Assembly (NCBI GenBank): GCA_963819785.1
Contig: CAWFXW010000034.1
Location: 124,001-188,000 of the forward strand
Direction of reading: 5' to 3'
Source: Palsa-504 sp963819785
GTDB taxonomy: Bacteria > Actinomycetota > Actinomycetes > Streptosporangiales > Streptosporangiaceae
Length of the DNA stretch: 64,000 nucleotides
The translations under genes were made by a program, and so were the position numbers. Positions 45,421 to 54,652 of the stretch are shown here, piece by piece. Below the pieces are notes generated by a model. That model saw only the letters and a program-made list of their open reading frames with translations. It ran no database searches and was not told where the DNA came from. Position 1 is the first letter of the stretch. Each line of letters begins with the position of its first letter.

Positions 45421-45506
45421 GCCTCCTCTGTAGATCCCCAGCCGCTGCCAGGGAGCCCAGGAGCCCAGCGCGGCATCTGACCAGCATCTGATACGAGAGA
45501 ACGGCC

Positions 45507-45620
45507 ATGGAACCCGCCGCGGTCATCTATTACAGCGGAACCGGCACCGTGCGCGCCCTGCCGCAGGCCGCTGCCGACCTCACCACTACTCAGTACGCGC
45601 CTGCACCAATCATCGGAGGC
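45507..45620 (+). pseudogene. remnant of a WrbA/flavodoxin-like gene
   Basis: ATG 45507 begins EPAAVIYYSGTGTVRALPQA, which resembles the first strand and FMN loop of WrbA-type quinone reductases. After about 38 residues the similarity ends and the monooxygenase gene begins. Only the 5' end seems left. The match is short, so this is a modest call. Confidence 0.5.
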
Positions 45621-45624
45621 ATCA

Positions 45625-47126
45625 ATGAGCACGTTCAATCCGAACGAACTCACCTATCCCTTCACGCCACCTACAACGCATGCGGTGGTGATCGCCGGAG
45701 GAGGTCCGACGGGGCTGATGCTGGCAGGCGAGCTGGCGTTGGCGCGGGTTGACGTCGTGATTGTCGAGCGGCGCGCAAGCCAGGAGCTCGACGGCTCGCG
45801 CTCTGGCGGCCTGCACTCGCGCACGGTCGAGGTGCTCGATCAGCGGGGATCGCCGCGGTTCCTCGAGGGGCGGGCGATGCAGATCGGGTCGCCGGGATCC
45901 GCTGGACATCAGCGACTTCCCCACCCGTCACAACTACGGGCTCGCGCTATGGCAGAGCCGCTTCGAGCGGATCCTGGCCGCCTGGGTCAGCGAGCTGGGG
46001 GTGCCGATCGCTCGCGACGTGAGGTGACGGGCTTCGCGCAGGACGACACCGGCGTCGACGTCGAGCTGTCCGACGGCCAGTCGCTTCGGGCGGACTACCT
46101 CGTCGGCTGCGACGGAGGACGCAGCCTGGTCCGCAAGGCGGCCGGCATCGAGTTCCCCGGGTGGGAGCCGTCAATCAGCTTCCCTGGTCGCCGAGGTCGA
46201 GATGAGCGAGGAGCCGGAGTGGGGCATTCGCTATGACGACAACGGCACTCAAGCCGTGGGCAGGCTGGAGGAAGGTAAGCGGGTACGGGTGGTGGTGAGT
46301 GAGCGGTATGCCGGGCAGACCGGTGAGCCGGCCCTGCGTGATCTCAGCCGGTCGCTGGTCGCGGTCTGGGGAACGGACTACGGGGTGCACAGCCCGGCCT
46401 GGATCTCCCGGTTCACCGATATGGCCCGGCAGGCGGCGTCCTACCGGAAGGGACGCGTGCTGCTGGCCGGCGACGCCGCGCACGTGCATTACCCGGTCGG
46501 CGGGCAGGGCCTCAACATCGGCGTGCAGGACGCGGTGAACCTGGGCTGGAAGCTGGCCCAGGTGGTCAAGGGGACATCGCCGGAAGAGCCTGCTGGACAC
46601 CTACCATGCGGAGCGGCACCCGGTCGCTGCCCGCGTGCTGCGCAACACCATGGCGCAGACCGCGCTCACCCGCCGCGACGAGCGGATCGGCGCTCTGCGC
46701 GACACCATGTCCGAGCTGCTGAGCATGGACGAGCCGCGCAAGCGGATCGCCGCGATGATCTCCGGCCTGGACATCCAGTACGACCTCGGTGAGGGGCAGC
46801 CGATGCTCGGGCGCCGCATGCCCGATCTCGACCTGGTCACCGCCGACGGCCCGCGACGGGTGTTCACCCTGCTGCACGACGCCCGGCCGGTGCTGCTCAA
46901 CCTCGGTGAGCCCGGCGGCCTCGACATCGCCACTTGGGCAGACCGGGTTCAGCTCATCGACGCCAAACACGCCGGCCCGTGGGAGCTTCCGGTACTCGGC
47001 GCGGTCACTGCTCCCGCGGCCGTGCTGATCCGGCCCGACGGATATGTCGCCTGGGCCGGAGACCTCACCCACCCGGGGCTCCCTGACGCGCTGACCACCT
47101 GGTTCGGACCGCCTGCCGCGGTGTAG
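45625..47126 (+). pseudogene. FAD-dependent aromatic monooxygenase, four frameshifts
   Basis: This encodes a PF01494-type hydroxylase of about 500 residues in total. Pieces in order: the FAD loop VVIAGGGPTGLMLAGELAL from ATG 45625, then LDISDFPTRHNYGLALWQS in a second frame, then EVTGFAQDDTGVDVELSDGQ in the first frame, then the piece with GRVLLAGDAAHVHYPVGGQG (the GD motif) in the second frame, and finally AERHPVAARVL to the stop in a third frame. Shifts lie near 45900, 46015, 46183 and 46588. The protein sequence between shifts is well kept, so the decay is recent or the indels are errors. Confidence 0.82.
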
Positions 47127-47269
47127 CGCCAAGAGTCACTCGCGGCCGACCCCGATGCTGCCGCGGCAGAGCGAGCGGATCGCGCCGGACGACCGCATCC
47201 TCCCGGCCGAACTGGTCAAGTTCCTGGAGGCCAGCCCACCGGCAAAGCCGATCCCGGAGGCAACAACCC

Positions 47270-48010
47270 ATGCTTTCTCTCCATTTCACTGCCGAGACTT
47301 TGTCCAACGGTGTCATCGAACGCGACTTCACCGTGGGCGAGGTCACCGGCGCTCTCTGGTCGCCCGTATCCGGCGCCGATCGCGCTCCGCTGGTACTGAT
47401 CGGTCACGGCGGCGACCAGCACAAGAACGCACCGGCAATGGCCGGACGTGCGCACCGCATCGCGACCAGTTGCCGTTTCACCGTGGCGGCCATCGACGCG
47501 CCCGGACACGGCGGCCGGCCGCGCACCGCGCACGACGAGCAGGAGATTGCCGCGATACAGCAGGCGAGGGCGGCGGGCGAGCCGGTCGGCCCGATCGTCG
47601 TCCGGTACAACGCCCACCTGGCCGAGCGCGCCGTACCGGAGTGGCAAGCGACCCTGGACGCCCTTCAGGAACTGCCGGAGATCGGCGCCGAAGGGCCGGT
47701 CGGCTACTGGGGCCTGAACATGGGCACTGCGATCGGCGTGCCGCTGGCGGTAGTCGAACCTAGGATCACCGCTGCGGTCTTCGGTCTGTTCTGGCCCGAC
47801 CTGGCCGAAGTGGCAAGCCAGATCACCATTCCGATCGAGTTCGACATCCAGTGGCACGACGAGTACATCGATCGCCAATCCGGTCTCGTGTTGTTCGACG
47901 CCTTCGCCTCGAAGGAAAAGACGTTGCACGCCAATGTGGGCAAGCACGAGGAGCTGCCCAGGTTCGAGGCCGATAGCGCGGGCCAGCGCGGTCGAGCAGG
48001 TCATCGGTGA
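47270..48010 (+). CDS. alpha/beta hydrolase with Asn in place of the nucleophile Ser
   Basis: This is a dienelactone-hydrolase-like alpha/beta fold protein of 246 residues from ATG 47270 behind GGAGG. LVLIGHGGDQHKN gives the oxyanion region and AAIDAPGHGGRPR the next strand. The nucleophile elbow reads GYWGLNMGTAIG, where relatives have GLSMG, so the serine is an asparagine. The C-terminal tail after LHANVGKHEELPRFEADS is short and Gly/Arg-rich, which suggests a late frameshift. It may be inactive. Convergent with the gene at 48028. Confidence 0.75.
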   Translation: MLSLHFTAETLSNGVIERDFTVGEVTGALWSPVSGADRAPLVLIGHGGDQHKNAPAMAGRAHRIATSCRFTVAAIDAPGHGGRPRTAHDEQEIAAIQQARAAGEPVGPIVVRYNAHLAERAVPEWQATLDALQELPEIGAEGPVGYWGLNMGTAIGVPLAVVEPRITAAVFGLFWPDLAEVASQITIPIEFDIQWHDEYIDRQSGLVLFDAFASKEKTLHANVGKHEELPRFEADSAGQRGRAGHR

Positions 48011-48027
48011 CGCATTCCCAGCGCCAG

Positions 48028-48324
48028 TCAGCCACCCACGACCTCGTGGTAAGCCGCCTGGACGATCTCGGCGGCTTCGTGGATGGCCCGTTCCCGGACG
48101 TCGGCGTCGGGGTCAGCGAGTGCGCGCCCGGCGGCGTGCAGGCGGGCGGCCACCGAAGGCCGGCGCTCAATCGCGATGGTGGCGGCCCAGCGCTGATAGA
48201 AGTGCCGGATCGGGAAGACGCTGTCTTCGTCGCCGGCCTGGCTGAAAGCGTCCTGGATTTCCTGGAAGAACTCGGGCAGCCGCTGATGCCAGAGCTCGCT
48301 GAGGGCGGTGGCAGGCGCGTCGGG
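48028..48324 (-). CDS. small alpha-helical protein of unknown function
   Basis: About 98 residues, with HQRLPEFFQEIQDAFSQAGD near the N-terminus and ALADPDADVRERAIHEAAEI near the end. I do not recognise the family. No ATG, GTG or TTG start follows the stop of the upstream gene. The frame runs on from the frameshifted DUF4267 gene, so it appears as a fusion in the raw sequence. The true start may have been lost through the same sequence problem. Confidence 0.5.
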   Translation of the reverse strand, partial: PDAPATALSELWHQRLPEFFQEIQDAFSQAGDEDSVFPIRHFYQRWAATIAIERRPSVAARLHAAGRALADPDADVRERAIHEAAEIVQAAYHEVVGG

Positions 48325-48329
48325 TCGGG

Positions 48330-48708
48330 TCAGATGAACAGGAATGCGGCAGCGGCCAGCATCACCGCTGCCGTCGCTGCGTGGACTCCGTACGCGGTGG
48401 CCTTCGGGCCGTCCGCGCCGCAGCACGATGATGGCGTCGCCGACGGGGATGATGGCGGCCGCCAGCATGAACCCGCCCAGCAGGCGCGGTTCCCCGGCAG
48501 CGAGCAGGATGAAGACGACGAGTCCTGAGGCAATGTCACGCACGCCCTTGACCGAAAGGTAGGGGTCGGTGCTCCCGCTGTCTTGCCCGATGGCGATCCC
48601 GAAGCCGGCCGCGGCAGCCCGGGGCGCAAGGAGAAATCGCGTGCCTATGAAGATGATGCCCAGGCCGAGCAGTCCGGACAGCCCGTAACCGATGTTCGTG
48701 AGAACCAT
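48330..48708 (-). pseudogene. DUF4267 membrane protein, frameshifted
   Basis: From ATG 48708 the frame encodes NIGYGLSGLLGLGIIFIGTR and GVRDIASGLVVFILLAAGE up to IPVGDAIIVLRRG, four hydrophobic segments typical of DUF4267. One base later in phase, the other frame gives GPKATAYGVHAATAAVMLAA and ends FLFI-stop at 48330, the normal family end. Removing one base near 48415 joins the two. The family's function is unknown. It is part of the minus-strand membrane operon downstream of box E. Confidence 0.75.
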
Positions 48709-48778
48709 GGGTATTCCCTTCCTTTGCCTTAGCGCCGTTCAGCGAGCAATGGCTGATCCCTGCACGGTGGCGGAACAT

Positions 48779-49252
48779 TCAGTGGGTTGCGGCGCTGGCC
48801 GCCAGGCCGGCTACCGCGATCGCCATCAGCAGCGCACGAGGGGTGATGACGCTGTTCCAGCGTGACTGGAGGCTCCGGGCGTTGGCAGGAGTCACGCGAG
48901 CGATGGCTGCCGCGGTGAGCGCCCGGTTGACTGGTGCCGCCACGCGCAGGTAGAGGCCGAGCCAGGCGAGCATCGCCACGACGGCGATGCCGGCTGCGAT
49001 GACGCTGGCCGGCGATCCGCTGACCGCCCAGGCCGCCGTGGTGATAGCTGCGGCGAGGGTGCCGATGACGCCGGGGATCGGCAGGCGCCGGTCGCCGTAC
49101 TGGTGCACGCGGCCCATGACCGCGGCCACCGTAGCATCGTCGAGTTTGGCGAGGGCCGGCCGCTGGACGATGGCGCAGAAGACATCGGTGCCGTAGATGA
49201 TGCCCGCGGCCATTACCCCGATGATGGCGGCTATGGTGCCGAATACGTTCAT
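48779..49252 (-). CDS. DUF1772 family membrane protein
   Basis: This integral membrane protein has 157 residues from ATG 49252. The DUF1772 pattern of four helices is visible: FGTIAAIIGVMAAGIIYGTD at the start, a conserved polar stretch MGRVHQYGDRRLPIP, then two more helices, and the late RSLQSRWNSVITPRALLM. Function unknown. It lies between the cupin and DUF4267 genes on the same strand. Confidence 0.78.
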   Translation of the reverse strand: MNVFGTIAAIIGVMAAGIIYGTDVFCAIVQRPALAKLDDATVAAVMGRVHQYGDRRLPIPGVIGTLAAAITTAAWAVSGSPASVIAAGIAVVAMLAWLGLYLRVAAPVNRALTAAAIARVTPANARSLQSRWNSVITPRALLMAIAVAGLAASAATH

Positions 49253-49306
49253 GAGCGTCTCCCTGCGCAAGGGGCTGGTGACATCGGAAGACCGTCGGAG
49301 GCGTCA

Positions 49307-49816
49307 CTAACCCGGCAGCGGGCTGCTACGCGCTCGCCGCCAGGTTGGGCTGTCGTCGAAAAAGGTGTCATAGCGGGCCTGGACCTCGAGCAGGCTGTCA
49401 GGCGGCTGCTGGCCGGTGGCGATCCTGGCCAGGTGGCGGAAGTACTCGAACCGCTCGATGCCGGGGGTGATCACTATCAGCAGATCCGCATCAGATGCCG
49501 GTGCGGCCGCGAATGCGTGCGGCAGTCCGGGTGGCACGACGGCGAGATCCCCTTCGCCGGCAAGAAGAAGACGGTCACCGGCCAGCAGTTGCGCGGAGCC
49601 GCTGAGCACGTAGAACAGTTCGGCCGACGAGGTGTGGTGATGGGGATTGGCGCCATCGGCGCCGCCCTGAAGGATGACGCGCTGAGCGCTGAGCTTCCCG
49701 CCAGTGGAGGGGCTATCGGCCAGGAGCCGGATCGTCTGGGGAGGAAAACCTATTCGCTCTGCGTCTGCGGCGCGGACGAGCACCGCTGCGTGGTCACTGG
49801 TAGTTACGTGGGACAT
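49307..49816 (-). CDS. cupin-domain protein
   Basis: This is a single cupin protein of 169 residues from ATG 49816, chosen because it gives the natural start and AGGTAGCAG lies just upstream. The metal-binding motif is HHHTSSAELFYVLSG with the glutamate two turns on, and the second motif is PPGLPHAFAA. It could be a small dioxygenase, isomerase or sensor. Neighbouring monooxygenase and hydrolase genes hint at small-molecule oxidation, but this is inference. Confidence 0.82.
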   Translation of the reverse strand: MSHVTTSDHAAVLVRAADAERIGFPPQTIRLLADSPSTGGKLSAQRVILQGGADGANPHHHTSSAELFYVLSGSAQLLAGDRLLLAGEGDLAVVPPGLPHAFAAAPASDADLLIVITPGIERFEYFRHLARIATGQQPPDSLLEVQARYDTFFDDSPTWRRARSSPLPG

Positions 49817-49907
49817 GGGACTGCTACCTCCGTGTTTCCTGGTCAGCGGGGTAAGTAATCCAGGTTGGAGCACTGCTCGCGCTGGCTGGTGGGTCACCTG
49901 GCTCTTG

Positions 49908-50762
49908 TCAGGAGCGGCCTTGTGATTGGCGCGATGTGCGCGTCGGCTCATCGCCAGCGCCGGGCGTGACTGCGTCAGGCAGCATGTCCCCGACCATGAC
50001 CGTTGCCGGGGTATCGGGCTCGGCGGGGCCGATGATGCCGACGTCGGGGCTGGTCCGGACGGCCTGAGCGCGCGCGCCGTGTTCGCCGTGGCGGCGAGGG
50101 CTGATTCCGGTGGCAGAGACGAATATCAGCAGCAGGACCCCGGACACGTACACCGCTGAGGAAAGGCCCGGGGCAAGAAGGAGATAACCCAGGCCGGACG
50201 TCACCAGCGCAGCGGCCAGCACGACCCCCAGGGGCACCAGCCAGGCAGGCAAGATGCGCGGCCTTCGGGCTACCTGGGCGATAGCCAGAGCCATCGCGGC
50301 CAGCAGGAACATCTTCGCCCCGTCCATCCGCGTGATCGCGTGGTACACGGCCCCGGCGGTAGCGGCCCTCCGGTCTGGCACCAGTCCGCGGAACAGCCAG
50401 GTGCCCAGGGCCAGCTGCGCCCACGAGACTCCTGCCGCGGCGATCCCGAAGGCGGCCGCGGCCTGCCCGGCGCGGGCATGCCCGCGCCGGCGGGCGGTAC
50501 GGGCCACCGATATCACCACGGCAGCCAGGGAAACTGCGGCGACGCCCTCATTCAGGACGAACTGGGCCAGGCCCGGCCCGCTGTGCCCGGCAAAGGCAGT
50601 CACTACCTGCCTGCCGCTCGCGGCCACGGCGGGGTTCGGCGCCCCCACCGACAGGCTGATGATCCAGGCGGCTGTGTAGCCGATACCCGCCAGTGCGGAC
50701 AGGCTGACAGTCCCACGTCGACCCGGACGGGCCGTCCGGGTGGACGCAATCTGAGCGGTCAT
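49908..50762 (-). CDS. integral membrane protein, possibly DUF4386-like
   Basis: This protein has 284 residues from ATG 50762, with AGGAGA 8 bases upstream. Six or seven hydrophobic segments are visible, beginning with LAGIGYTAAWIISLSVG. The order of segments is like DUF4386 proteins, but I see no decisive motif. The C-terminal 60 residues are hydrophilic. First gene of a minus-strand group with the cupin, DUF1772 and DUF4267 genes. Box E lies 90-150 bases upstream. Confidence 0.7.
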   Translation of the reverse strand: MTAQIASTRTARPGRRGTVSLSALAGIGYTAAWIISLSVGAPNPAVAASGRQVVTAFAGHSGPGLAQFVLNEGVAAVSLAAVVISVARTARRRGHARAGQAAAAFGIAAAGVSWAQLALGTWLFRGLVPDRRAATAGAVYHAITRMDGAKMFLLAAMALAIAQVARRPRILPAWLVPLGVVLAAALVTSGLGYLLLAPGLSSAVYVSGVLLLIFVSATGISPRRHGEHGARAQAVRTSPDVGIIGPAEPDTPATVMVGDMLPDAVTPGAGDEPTRTSRQSQGRS

Positions 50763-50852
50763 CGTGCTTCTCCTAATAAGAGCGCTTTGGCGAGGGCGGG
50801 ACGGGCTGCCACATTGCGCGCCTCGGTTGGCGGCACAGATGGTTCTGCGAAG

Positions 50853-50910
50853 ACCGTACGGCCCGATCGCGGGACCGTCATCACACGAAAGTGCACGTGC
50901 CGGTGGAATC
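50853..50910 (-). promoter_or_regulatory. LAL-associated box E and -10, upstream of the membrane operon
   Basis: Read on the minus strand: GATTCCACC (50910-50902), CACTTTCGTGTGATG (50893-50879), then TACGGT (50858-50853) after 20 bases. It lies just downstream of the LAL2 stop and drives in the same direction. Confidence 0.78.
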
Positions 50911-51003
50911 TTGCGCCGCCGACCGGGCACGAAGGTGCCGTCGGTCATCGCGGCCGGCGCTAACGGATCAGGCCGATGCGGCGGGCCGGGCAATGCCGCG
51001 TCG

Positions 51004-53787
51004 TTAAGGAATCAGGCCCAGTGCACGTGCCCGCGCGACGGCCTCGGTGCGATTTACCGCACCGAGCTTGCCCAGGACATGGCTGACGTGCTTCTTGACC
51101 GTGTCGACAGTGACCACGAGCTCATCGGCGATGGCCTGGTTCGGCTTCCCTGCGGCCAGCATCCCTACCACTTCTAGCTCGCGGCTGGTCAGCTCCTCGA
51201 CCAGGCCAGACACCACAGCGGTCCGCTTCGCGCCAGCGGCGCTGGTGTGGTCGGCGTCGAAGGCACGCTGAAGGCGGGCCAGGCAGCCCAGCGGGACCCG
51301 GGCCGCGTCGGCATGGCCGGCCCGCTGCGCGGCGACCAGCCGGGCCAGCAGCCTGGCCATCGGCGGCCCCTCGTCGGCGAAGACCCGCACGTAGCCCTGC
51401 GGGCACGCGAGGGTGAGCGCCCCGGCCAGGGCATCCACCGCGCCGGCGTCATCACCGCCAGCCGCCAGCGCCAGCGCCCGCAGCGCCCCGGCTTCGATTA
51501 CACTGCCGATCCGGTCCTGGGTAATCGCCGCCGCGTGCAGCCGGTCCAGCAGCGCGAGGGCCCGGTCGGGCCGGCCCTGGGCGAGCAGCACCCGGGCCAG
51601 CAGCAAATGCCCCGGCTCGTTAGGATAGTCCGGTTCGTCGTCGGCGCCGAGGCCGCCCTCCTGTGTCCAGCGGGCGGCTGCAGCTAGGTCACCCTGGCCC
51701 AGCAGCAGCCGGGCCCGCTGGGCCGGGACTGGGTTGAGCAGCCCGGCAGGGACCGGTGCGGCCTGCATGGCCTCGCCGATCGCATCCAGTGCCCCAGCCG
51801 GATCACCGCTGGCCTGCCGGATCCACGCCAGCGTCAGCAGGCCTGCGGCCATCGGCGGGGTGTAGACGAACTGCCGGCATAGCGCGATGCCCTTGATGAC
51901 ATGCCGAAGAGCGGTGTCGAGCTCGTTGCGCTGGTAGGCCACCTCGGCCAGGCTCACATACGCCGGGCCAGCGGCCGGCAGCGGCAGCCGACCGGGCGGC
52001 GCGGTGATCTCCAGTGCCTGCTGGCAGGTCCGCACAGCCGCGTCCAGGCGGCCCTGAGAGCGCTGGACCTGGGCGAGTTCGTAGCAGCGCCATGCGGTGA
52101 TAGTGGGCTGCGCGGCGGCCTGCCACCCTGCGACACCGGAAGCGAAGGCACGCTCGGCCGCTGCAAGTCGGCCGTGCAGCCACTCGGCGATGCCCAGATG
52201 AATCCGGGTGACGGAAGCTAGCAGCCACTCACCCTCGCCGATCCCGGCCAGGGCTTGCGCGGCGAACGCGGCAGCGCCTTTGGCGTCACCGCGAAGTTCG
52301 GCCAGATAGGCGCGCAAGAGCGCGATCCTGACGGGGACGCTGGCCAGCAGGCTGGCCGACCTACCGACCGAGGGCTCGAACGGCTCGTCGGCAGCAGCCG
52401 CAGGCGCGCTCTCGGCGCCATCCAGCAGCCCATCCGCCGCCCTGGCGTCGCCACCCGCCAGCGCCATCCAGGCCTGTGCCACCAGCAGTCGCGGGCGGAC
52501 TTGGACCAGGTCATCGGGGAGCGCCGCAAGCCACCGCTGCAGGGTCGCCCCTTCACCGCGCAGACTGTAGACCGCATCGAAATTCTGCTCGATCAGCCGC
52601 GCGGCCCAGATCATTTCCCCGGCCGCCACCGCGTGCCGCACCGCGTCATCGGGCAACCTGTGCTCATCCGACCACGCGGCGGCGGCCCGGTGCAGTGCCG
52701 CGGCGCGGGCGGGCTGTTGCTTCAGCAGCCGGGCCCGCAACAAGTCTGCGAACAGGTGGTGGTAGCGCCACCAGCCGCGTACCTCATCCAGCGGTACCAG
52801 GAACAAGCCCGCCCGCTCCACCTGTTCCAGCATCGCCTGGTTGCCCGCCCGGCCGGTGGCCGCATCACACAATGCGCCGCTGAGCCGTTCCAGCACCGAG
52901 GTTTCCAGGAGGAAGGTGCGCACCTGCTCGCTCTGCCGCTCGAGCACCTCCTCGGCCAGGTAGTCCAGCACGTAACGATGGCTCCCGGTGAAGGCCGCTA
53001 CGAACCCGTCGACATCATGCTGGCCGCGCAGCGACAAGCCAGCCAGCTGAAGCCCGGCTGCCCACCCCTCGGTCCGCGCCGCCAGCGCCGCCACAGCCGC
53101 ATCCGATAGGGTCACGCCGGGCGCCGCCGCCAGCTGCTGTAGTAGTGTTGCCGCTTCCTCAGCGGTGAACCGCAACTCCGCAGCGCGCAGCTCGGCCAGC
53201 TGCCCACGGGCCCGGTGCCGCGCCAGCGCTAGCGGCGGATCACTGCGGCTGGCCATTATCAGGCGCAGTCCTGGCGGCCGCTGTTCCAGCAGGAACCGGA
53301 GAGACGAGTGCACCGGCTCGGAGCTGATCACGTGGTAGTCGTCCAGAACAAGCAGCGCCTCGCCGTCACCTAGCCGGGCGGCTATTTCATTTATCAGCGC
53401 CTCCAGCAGCCGTTCGAACGACGGTGGCACGAGCGGGCCGAGCAACGGCCCGACACTCTCGCCGATCCCGGGGCACACCCGGTCCAGCGCGGCGACCACG
53501 TAGCGCCAGAACCTGGCCGGGTCATTGTCCGCGGTGTCCAGCGACAGCCACGCGATGGGGCGCCTGCCACGCCGCGCCCAGTCGGCCAGAAGCGCTGTCT
53601 TGCCGTATCCAGCCGGGGCACATGCCAGGATCAGGCCCCGCCCTAGACCCTCATCGAGCCGTTCCGCCAGCCGCGGCCGGGGAACCAGGCCCGGGTGCGA
53701 ACCGGGCACATGAAGTTTGGTGGCCAGCAGCACATCCAGATCTGAGGCCGCGCTCTCAGATGAGATCGCAACGGCCGGCTCATCCAC
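51004..53787 (-). CDS. LAL-family (MalT-like) LuxR-type regulator, copy 2
   Basis: Paralogue of the regulator at 38034, of nearly identical length (927 residues). GTG 53787 is chosen because the 50-base leader before it aligns with those of copies 1 and 4 up to the start codon. An open frame extends further upstream without support. ATPase motifs are APAGYGKT and LLVLDDYH, then ASRSDPPLALARHR. The HTH is LTSRELEVVGMLAAGKPNQA followed by DTVKKHVSHVLGKLGAVNRT. It has box C on its divergent side and box E after its stop. Confidence 0.91.
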   Translation of the reverse strand: MDEPAVAISSESAASDLDVLLATKLHVPGSHPGLVPRPRLAERLDEGLGRGLILACAPAGYGKTALLADWARRGRRPIAWLSLDTADNDPARFWRYVVAALDRVCPGIGESVGPLLGPLVPPSFERLLEALINEIAARLGDGEALLVLDDYHVISSEPVHSSLRFLLEQRPPGLRLIMASRSDPPLALARHRARGQLAELRAAELRFTAEEAATLLQQLAAAPGVTLSDAAVAALAARTEGWAAGLQLAGLSLRGQHDVDGFVAAFTGSHRYVLDYLAEEVLERQSEQVRTFLLETSVLERLSGALCDAATGRAGNQAMLEQVERAGLFLVPLDEVRGWWRYHHLFADLLRARLLKQQPARAAALHRAAAAWSDEHRLPDDAVRHAVAAGEMIWAARLIEQNFDAVYSLRGEGATLQRWLAALPDDLVQVRPRLLVAQAWMALAGGDARAADGLLDGAESAPAAAADEPFEPSVGRSASLLASVPVRIALLRAYLAELRGDAKGAAAFAAQALAGIGEGEWLLASVTRIHLGIAEWLHGRLAAAERAFASGVAGWQAAAQPTITAWRCYELAQVQRSQGRLDAAVRTCQQALEITAPPGRLPLPAAGPAYVSLAEVAYQRNELDTALRHVIKGIALCRQFVYTPPMAAGLLTLAWIRQASGDPAGALDAIGEAMQAAPVPAGLLNPVPAQRARLLLGQGDLAAAARWTQEGGLGADDEPDYPNEPGHLLLARVLLAQGRPDRALALLDRLHAAAITQDRIGSVIEAGALRALALAAGGDDAGAVDALAGALTLACPQGYVRVFADEGPPMARLLARLVAAQRAGHADAARVPLGCLARLQRAFDADHTSAAGAKRTAVVSGLVEELTSRELEVVGMLAAGKPNQAIADELVVTVDTVKKHVSHVLGKLGAVNRTEAVARARALGLIP

Positions 53788-53853
53788 CGGAAGCCTGCAC
53801 GCTCGGCGCCACCAGCGAACCTCCTGTCGCTGCTGGAACGAGACAACATGGTA
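53788..53853 (-). promoter_or_regulatory. LAL2 promoter and conserved leader
   Basis: A possible -10 TACCAT (53853-53848) is followed on the minus strand by CAGCAGCGAC, CGCTGGTGGCGC and CGTGCAGG before GTG 53787. It aligns with the leaders of copies 1 and 4. Confidence 0.63.
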
Positions 53854-53980
53854 GCCGGCTGGCCAGCCCCATCCCATCCCGAAGATCGACTGGGACGGCT
53901 TGGCCGCCAAGGGGGCGCTGATGTCAGGACAGGTCCCGGCACGGGTTGATCGGCACTTTGGTGCCCGGTGCCTGCTGGAA

Positions 53981-54039
53981 GATTCCACCTGGCATGTCCA
54001 CTTTCGAGTGACGTCTGGGGCTGGCCAGCCCCCTAGCGT
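53981..54039 (+). promoter_or_regulatory. LAL-associated box C and -10, upstream of YceI-ABC operon
   Basis: GATTCCACC (53981-53989), CACTTTCGAGTGACG (53999-54013), then TAGCGT (54034-54039) after 20 bases. The spacer contains the 16-bp palindrome GGGGCTGGCCAGCCCC (54017-54032). Confidence 0.8.
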
Positions 54040-54080
54040 GCAGAGGACGCAGCCGCACGCCACTCATCGGGAGGAAAGGA

Positions 54081-54638
54081 ATGGCCGCTCTCAGGCCCGA
54101 CCAGGCCAAGACCGCCGCCGGCGCCATAATCGGCGCACCCGAGACGCAGGTGACCCCCCGGCCAGGCCGGTACGAGATCGACACCAGTTGTTCGGCCGTC
54201 AGGTTCAGGACCCGGCACCTGTTCGGGCTCGCGCCGGTTCGCGGCAGCTTCGCGATCCGGGCCGGGACGGTCGATGTCGCAGAGCCGCCCGCCGGCTCAA
54301 GCGTCTACGTGCGAATCGACCCGGCGAGTTTCCGCACCGGGAACGGGCAACGGGACAGCAACGTCCGTTCGGAGCGCCTCCTCGACGCCGGCCGGTACCC
54401 GGATATCACATTTCGTTCCGAAGGCGTGGCCGGTCCGGCCTTGACCGGCACGCTGACCGTGCGCAATGTCACCATGCCGGTCACCCTGTCGATCGAGCAG
54501 ACCGCGGTGACACCGCGGTCGTTCAGCGCGCACGCCACCACGCGCATCGACCGGACCGAGTTCGGCGTGACCGCGTATCGCGGGCTGGCCGCGCGCTACC
54601 TCGACATGACCGTGGAGCTCCGTTGCGTACGCAATTGA
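54081..54638 (+). CDS. YceI-family protein
   Basis: This is a YceI-like lipocalin-fold protein of 185 residues from ATG 54081 behind GGGAGGAAAGG. Family stretches are GRYEIDTSCSAVRFRTRHLF, RDSNVRSERLLDAGRYPDI and FSAHATTRIDRTEFGVTAYR. YceI proteins bind isoprenoid or amide ligands. There is no signal peptide here, so it would be cytoplasmic. First gene after box C, with the ABC transporter genes right behind it. Confidence 0.88.
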   Translation: MAALRPDQAKTAAGAIIGAPETQVTPRPGRYEIDTSCSAVRFRTRHLFGLAPVRGSFAIRAGTVDVAEPPAGSSVYVRIDPASFRTGNGQRDSNVRSERLLDAGRYPDITFRSEGVAGPALTGTLTVRNVTMPVTLSIEQTAVTPRSFSAHATTRIDRTEFGVTAYRGLAARYLDMTVELRCVRN

Positions 54639-54652
54639 CTGCGGCCGCGGAC

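Noticed and set aside
53788..54063. N-terminal extension of 92 residues on LAL copy 2
   Set aside because: It covers the conserved leader and part of box C, and the paralogues start at the equivalent of GTG 53787.
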